Source: Scatomorpha merdigallinarum (lineage in GTDB: Bacteria; Bacillota; Clostridia; Oscillospirales; Oscillospiraceae). From it: a DNA stretch of 44,661 bases. Positions 40,911-44,661 of the stretch are shown here, piece after piece (the first letter of the stretch is position 1; each line of letters starts with the position of its first letter). A program made the translations under genes and the position numbers. The stretch spans positions 1 to 44,661 of the forward strand of contig DVJA01000007.1 of the NCBI GenBank assembly GCA_018710885.1, given 5' to 3'. The notes under the pieces are model-generated. The model made no database searches. It was not told the DNA's origin and saw nothing but the letters and a program-made list of their open reading frames with translations.

Positions 40911-42217
40911 TGTACAGGGTATTTGCAAAAACGCAAAGCGTGTGCCCCGAGTGCCTGCGCACGATAGATGCGGAGAAGGCAGTCGGCGATGACGGATACA
41001 TATACATGCTGAAAACCTGCCCGGAACACGGCAGCTTTGAAACCCTCATATGGGAAAGCGGTATTGTGGACTATCTGAAATGGGATACGGCGCCAGGGGG
41101 AGAAAATGCCCCCGGTGTTACAGTGCCGGTTAAGGACGGCTGCCCCAGGAATTGCGGACTCTGCGATGCGCACGAGAGCGCCGGCTGCTGTGTGCTGTTG
41201 GAACTCACAAAGCGCTGTAACCTCCGCTGTCCGGTCTGCTTCGCGTCGGCGGGCGGGGTTTCTGACGACCCCACGCTGGAAGACATAGCGGCGCTCTATG
41301 ATATGCTCATGGACCGCGGCGGCCCGTTCAATATCCAGCTTTCTGGTGGAGAACCCACTGTCAGGGACGACCTGCCAGACATAGTTCGCCTGGGCAGGAA
41401 CAAGGGATTTTCCTTCTTTCAACTGAACACCAACGGCCTTCGCCTGGCCGATGAGCCCGGATATGCATCCGAGCTTCGTTCTGCGGGCGTCAGCTGCGCG
41501 TTTTTACAGTTTGACGGTATGGACGGGCGCGTATACAGGGTCCTGCGCGGCCGGGGTTTGCTGGATACCAAGCTGCTGGCCATAGAAAACTGTGCCGCCG
41601 CAGGGCTACCTGTCGTGCTGGTGCCAACACTGGTGCCCGGCGTAAATGTGGGCCAAATTGGGGATATACTCCGCTTTGCGCTGTCTCGTGCGCCATATGT
41701 GCGCGGAGTACACTTCCAGCCGGTGAGCTATTTCGGCCGCTGTGAACTCCCGGAACCAGAGATGCGTCTGACTATACCGCGCATACTGCGCGAAATAGAG
41801 CGGCAAATGGAGGGCTTGATGAAGCCAGAAGATTTCGCGGGAGGCGGGGCAGAGAGCGCTTACTGTTCTTTTCATGCGAGCTACCAGCTGCAGGATGACG
41901 GCTCTGTTAAGGCGCTGCCCCGGCGCCGCAGCGCCTGCTGCTGCAAAAAAAGCGAAGAAGCACGGGATTTCGTGGCTGGTCGCTGGGGAGCGCAGAGCGC
42001 GGAGAGTGGCGATGAGGATGCATTTGACCGCTTCCTGCGCGAAGCCAATGAGCGGGTGTTCACAGTATCAGGCATGGCGTTCCAGGACGCCTACAATCTG
42101 GACCTGGAAAGGCTGAGACGCTGTTACATAAATGAGGCCGATCCGGTACATGGCATGGTGCCGTTTTGCGCATATAACCTCACGGCGCGCGATGGACGCG
42201 CCCTCTACAGAAGATGA
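40910..42217 (+). CDS. Radical SAM enzyme with N-terminal cysteine modules (DVU_1554-like)
   Basis: A 435-residue enzyme. An N-terminal CPEC (12-15) and a CPRNCGLC segment (78-85) precede the radical SAM signature CNLRCPVC (Cys103, 107, 110). The TIM-barrel has SGGEPTVRDDLPDIVRLG and TNGLRL. The late motif RSACCCKKSEE may hold a further cluster. The architecture recalls MJ0619-type radical SAM enzymes. I recall some relatives being annotated as selenoproteins but cannot verify it. Overlaps flank both ends. It probably performs the key C-C, C-S or C-H step of the pathway. Confidence 0.85.
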   Translation: MYRVFAKTQSVCPECLRTIDAEKAVGDDGYIYMLKTCPEHGSFETLIWESGIVDYLKWDTAPGGENAPGVTVPVKDGCPRNCGLCDAHESAGCCVLLELTKRCNLRCPVCFASAGGVSDDPTLEDIAALYDMLMDRGGPFNIQLSGGEPTVRDDLPDIVRLGRNKGFSFFQLNTNGLRLADEPGYASELRSAGVSCAFLQFDGMDGRVYRVLRGRGLLDTKLLAIENCAAAGLPVVLVPTLVPGVNVGQIGDILRFALSRAPYVRGVHFQPVSYFGRCELPEPEMRLTIPRILREIERQMEGLMKPEDFAGGGAESAYCSFHASYQLQDDGSVKALPRRRSACCCKKSEEARDFVAGRWGAQSAESGDEDAFDRFLREANERVFTVSGMAFQDAYNLDLERLRRCYINEADPVHGMVPFCAYNLTARDGRALYRR

Positions 42218-43437
42218 GACCTACGGCGCTTGAAGGATGGATATGCTCCGTTGAAGGGCTGCCCGCCCTTACGCGCGGGGCACTGGAAGAGCTTCAGCTG
42301 AGCCGTCTGAACGAACTCCTGGCGAGGGAGAAGCGGCGCGGAGGGTTTTACAGGGGCCTTCCGGACAGAATTGGAGGTTTGGATGAACTCGCCGGCCTGC
42401 CCTTTACTACACCTGATGAACTGGCGAAGAGCGGAGCCTCCATGCTGCTGACATCCACGGCCGAGGTGCAGCGCATAATTTCCGGAACGACGAGCGGCAC
42501 CACCGGACTCGCAAAGCGTGTTTTTTACACCCGGCGCGATTTGGAGCACACGGTTGGTTTCTTCGCTGCGGGAATAAGCGAGCTGGTTGCACGCGGAGAC
42601 AGAGTGCTTGTGGCCATGCCGTTTTCAGGGCCAAACGGACTTGGCGAACTGATTTGCCGCGCAATCATCAGCCTGGGAGCCCATCCTGTCCCCGTGGGAG
42701 TGGGGGTGCCGCTGGGCAGACTGGACGAGATCCTTGACTGCGAAAAACCGTCGGCGTACATCGGGATGAGCGTGCCGCTGCTTTCGCTCCTGCGCTGGCG
42801 CGAAGCCAACGGTATGCGCATGTACATAGAGCGTGCGCTGGTATCCGGCGACGCCTGCCCGAAGGGAGTTTGTTCCGCAATAGAGGCACTCCTGGGCTCG
42901 CGTCTCTTTCCGCACTATGGATCGCGCGAGATGTGTCTCGGCGGTGCAGTGACCTGTCCTGCGCATGAAGGCATGCACATACGTGAAAATCACATTTTCG
43001 CGGAAATAATAGGCCGTGACGGCCGCCCGCTGCCTGACGGCATGACCGGGGAGCTGGTTATAACCACGCTGGACATGCAGGCGATGCCGCTTATCCGCTA
43101 CCGTACCGGAGACATAACGAGGATACTGCCGGGACCCTGCCCGTGCGGCGGTACTACACGGAGAATTGACCACGTACAGCGTGCGGATAACCCAATGGAA
43201 GAACTGGACAGCGCCCTCTTTTGCCTGTCGGGCTTGATTGATTACATGGCGTCTGTTTCTGACTCCGGCCAGCTGCATATTGACGCCGTGGGAAACGTGC
43301 TGCCGGATGAGCTGGCAGACGTTTCCGGCGCCTGGTATGGGCCCGCCGAAGTCCGCGTAGTTGCGGCAACGCCGGAGTTTTGCGGATGCTACAGGGATAA
43401 GCGCAGAATAGTACGCAGGACAGAGGGAATTGACTGA
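42214..43437 (+). CDS. Acyl-adenylate/CoA-ligase-like enzyme (DVU_1553-like)
   Basis: A 407-residue member of the phenylacetate-CoA-ligase-like branch of ANL enzymes. The nucleotide loop IISGTTSGTTGLAKR is at residues 88-102. HYGSREMCLGG and LIRYRTGDITRILPGPCPCGG mark the adenylate site and hinge, followed by a short C-terminal domain. It overlaps the radical SAM gene by four bases. The adenylated substrate is unknown: an organic acid released by the oxidoreductase, or a cofactor carboxylate, are both possible. Confidence 0.85.
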   Translation: MRPTALEGWICSVEGLPALTRGALEELQLSRLNELLAREKRRGGFYRGLPDRIGGLDELAGLPFTTPDELAKSGASMLLTSTAEVQRIISGTTSGTTGLAKRVFYTRRDLEHTVGFFAAGISELVARGDRVLVAMPFSGPNGLGELICRAIISLGAHPVPVGVGVPLGRLDEILDCEKPSAYIGMSVPLLSLLRWREANGMRMYIERALVSGDACPKGVCSAIEALLGSRLFPHYGSREMCLGGAVTCPAHEGMHIRENHIFAEIIGRDGRPLPDGMTGELVITTLDMQAMPLIRYRTGDITRILPGPCPCGGTTRRIDHVQRADNPMEELDSALFCLSGLIDYMASVSDSGQLHIDAVGNVLPDELADVSGAWYGPAEVRVVAATPEFCGCYRDKRRIVRRTEGID

Positions 43438-43453
43438 GAATCAGGTGGTAAAC

Positions 43454-43819
43454 ATGAAAATTGAAGTAAGAGAGCTCAATAATGTAAAGGTTGCCGTTAT
43501 AAACAGCACAGAGCTTCTGATTACGGACGTTCAATCCGCGCTGGACCTCATGGTGACCGTGAAATACGAAACCGGGTGCAGCAACATCGCCCTGAATAAA
43601 GAGGCCATTGCCGGTGACTTTTTTGTTCTGAGCACCTGTCTCGCCGGAGAGATACTGCAAAAATTCATCAACTACGGCGTGTGCTTTGCGGTGTACGGTG
43701 ACTTCTCGAAATACACCAGCGAGCCTTTGAAGGATTTTATCTACGAGAGCAATCAGGGCCGGGACATATTCTTTCAGCCTGATTGCGAGCAGGCAGTTTT
43801 GAAGCTGTGCGAAGCGTGA
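43454..43819 (+). CDS. DUF4180 family protein
   Basis: A 121-residue protein matching DUF4180: ITDVQSALDLMVTVKYETGCSNIALNKEAI...FFVLSTCLAGEILQKFINYGVCFAVYGDFSKYTSEPLKDFIYESNQGRDIFF, a STAS-like alpha/beta layout. Start ATG 43454 with AGGTGG upstream. It is the last gene of the operon, 16 bp after the ligase. DUF4180 proteins also occur alone in Clostridia, so membership in the pathway is uncertain. Confidence 0.8.
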   Translation: MKIEVRELNNVKVAVINSTELLITDVQSALDLMVTVKYETGCSNIALNKEAIAGDFFVLSTCLAGEILQKFINYGVCFAVYGDFSKYTSEPLKDFIYESNQGRDIFFQPDCEQAVLKLCEA

Positions 43820-43835
43820 CACTTTGAAAAACGAA

Positions 43836-43873
43836 ACAGGCCGCCAGGGTTTGCCTCTGGCGGCCTGTCCTTT
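43836..43873 (+). terminator. Terminator of the oxidoreductase-maturation operon
   Basis: A perfect 12-bp stem ACAGGCCGCCAG/CTGGCGGCCTGT (43836-43847, 43857-43868), 9-nt loop, followed by CCTTT, 16 bp after the DUF4180 stop. Confidence 0.8.
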
Positions 43874-43885
43874 GCAGGGCAATAT

Positions 43886-43930
43886 AAAAGCAGAGAGCCG
43901 TCCATTGTAGTGGATAACTCTCTGCTTTTT
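43886..43930. terminator. Bidirectional terminator between convergent genes
   Basis: AAAAGCAGAGAG/CTCTCTGCTTTT (43886-43897, 43918-43929) with a 20-nt loop. Stem ends give T runs on both strands. It would mainly end the minus-strand efp/CD1247-like transcript. Confidence 0.75.
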
Positions 43931-43987
43931 GCAATCTGTGCGCCGCGGTCAAGTCAGCTATCCGCTGACGTACCAGCGCCCTGATTG

Positions 43988-44464
43988 TCAGTCGTCCTCA
44001 GACTCCCCTTCGTCCTCATCCTCGCCCTCGATGCCGTCGAACTCGAGAGTCTCGCCGCAGTTGGGGCACTGGATGGAACCGAGGTCGAGTACGTCCTCGT
44101 CGATGGTGATGGTGTTGCTGCAGGCCGGGCAGGTGACTTCGTAGAAGACGGGCTCGTAGTCCTCGTCATCCTCGTCCTCGCAGCAGCCGCAGCAGCCCTC
44201 GCACTCATCCTCGTCGTCCTCGTCCTCGTCGTCATCGTAGTCCTCGTCGTATACGATGTCTTCGAGGTCGGAGAGGTCGTCGCTGACCTGGTCAATGGCT
44301 TCGCCGAGATCCCAGGCGTTTTCCTCGAGGTCCTCTATGTCGTGGGCGACGTCCTCGAGAATGTCGAGAATAGCGGCGAGAATCTTACCCTCTTTGCTGG
44401 TGTCGTCATAGCCCAGGCCTTCGGCCAGGCCCTTGACGTAGGCGACCTTTTCGGAAGTGTTCAT
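43988..44464 (-). CDS. CD1247-like acidic protein with zinc ribbon
   Basis: A 158-residue protein. The N-terminal helical domain (MNTSEKVAYVKGLAEGLGYDDTSKEGKILAAILDILEDVA) resembles the CD1247 N-terminal domain of Clostridia. A very acidic Asp/Glu linker with a CEGCCGCCE cysteine patch follows, then a zinc ribbon with CPAC and CPNC, and an acidic tail. AGGAGG precedes ATG 44464. It lies 23 bp downstream of efp. Function unknown. Confidence 0.85.
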   Translation of the reverse strand: MNTSEKVAYVKGLAEGLGYDDTSKEGKILAAILDILEDVAHDIEDLEENAWDLGEAIDQVSDDLSDLEDIVYDEDYDDDEDEDDEDECEGCCGCCEDEDDEDYEPVFYEVTCPACSNTITIDEDVLDLGSIQCPNCGETLEFDGIEGEDEDEGESEDD

Positions 44465-44487
44465 ATAGCAGTTCCTCCTGGAATTTA

Positions 44488-44661
44488 TCAGCCCTTGGCG
44501 CGCTCAAGATACTCGCCGGAGCGGGTGTCTATCTTGATCTTGTCGCCCTCGTTGATGAACAGCGGAACCTTGACGGTGGCGCCGGTCTCGACGGTGGCGG
44601 GCTTGGTGGCGTTGGTGGCGGTGTTGCCGGCAAAGCCGGGGTCGGTCTGGGTGACGGTGAG
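44488..44661 (-). CDS. efp: Translation elongation factor P (3' end; start outside window)
   Basis: The last 57 codons of EF-P, which relieves ribosome stalling at polyproline. The C-terminal OB domain is clear: VTQTDPGFAGNTATNATKPA, VETGATVKVPLFINEGDKI and the ending DTRSGEYLERAKG. The N-terminal KOW and middle domains are beyond the window edge. Confidence 0.95.
   Translation of the reverse strand, partial: LTVTQTDPGFAGNTATNATKPATVETGATVKVPLFINEGDKIKIDTRSGEYLERAKG

Overview
The window (44.7 kb) reads as chromosomal DNA from an anaerobic Firmicute of the Clostridia, most likely an Oscillospiraceae/Ruminococcaceae-type gut bacterium. The signs are GC-rich genes with strong AGGAGG-type ribosome binding sites, a dimeric-type glycyl-tRNA synthetase, a CD1247-like acidic protein, DUF2089 and DUF4180 proteins, and lipoproteins of the MKR...LLAAC type. 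Genus assignment is inference. No rRNA, tRNA or CRISPR was recognised.

Layout. (1) 1-4.95 kb, core chromosome: the 5' part of glyQS (minus), an M29 aminopeptidase, a membrane-anchored leucine-rich-repeat protein, and a low-molecular-weight tyrosine phosphatase gene (minus). (2) 4.92-20.05 kb, an integrated mobilizable element of about 15.1 kb. It has a Tn916-type integrase and excisionase, a MobV relaxase with a recognisable oriT, a hairpin-rich stretch, a CHC2 zinc-finger protein and a D5/SF3 helicase, a divergent XRE regulator plus sigma-like factor, and a defence cargo: a type I restriction-modification operon with a TIR-domain protein and an AbiJ/HEPN-like protein between hsdS and hsdR. 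The two ends share an 11-bp core lying in codons 8-11 of the phosphatase gene. The element supplies a new promoter, RBS and first codons to that gene, and the original 5' end is stranded at the far junction as a 12-codon orphan reading frame. (3) 20.2-23.6 kb: a frameshifted MATE transporter with a MarR regulator and matching palindromic operators, then an AT-rich islet (GNAT acetyltransferase, two related small membrane proteins, DUF2089 regulator). (4) 23.8-43.8 kb: a large molybdenum-hydroxylase locus. (5) 43.8-44.7 kb: core genes again (CD1247-like protein and the 3' end of efp, both minus).

The molybdenum locus is the most interesting part. The first operon (23.8-31.1 kb) encodes a MobA/MocA-like nucleotidyltransferase fused to a ModE-like HTH, a histidine phosphatase-HD fusion, XdhC, a THEP1-like NTPase, a DUF364-type protein and a FecBCD-like ABC importer, probably for molybdate, tungstate or a metal complex. 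A second nucleotidyltransferase-HTH paralog is convergent with it. Next come a small protein with a Cys/His-rich tail and, divergently, a one-chain aldehyde oxidoreductase of the Desulfovibrio MOP type with all eight [2Fe-2S] cysteines and the catalytic Glu. After two lipoprotein genes, one broken by an in-frame TAG, a tightly packed operon encodes an Fe-S/CCG-domain redox protein, a two-CxxC mini-protein, a small membrane protein, a methyltransferase, a C-GCAxxG-C-C protein, a radical SAM enzyme, a CoA-ligase-like adenylating enzyme and a DUF4180 protein. From memory this matches the conserved but functionally unassigned DVU_1551-DVU_1559 neighbourhood of Desulfovibrio vulgaris. I infer a dedicated maturation or modification system for the aldehyde oxidoreductase or its cofactor.

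Coordinates and starts were read by eye; starts were chosen by RBS spacing. Family calls rest on motif recognition, without database searches.
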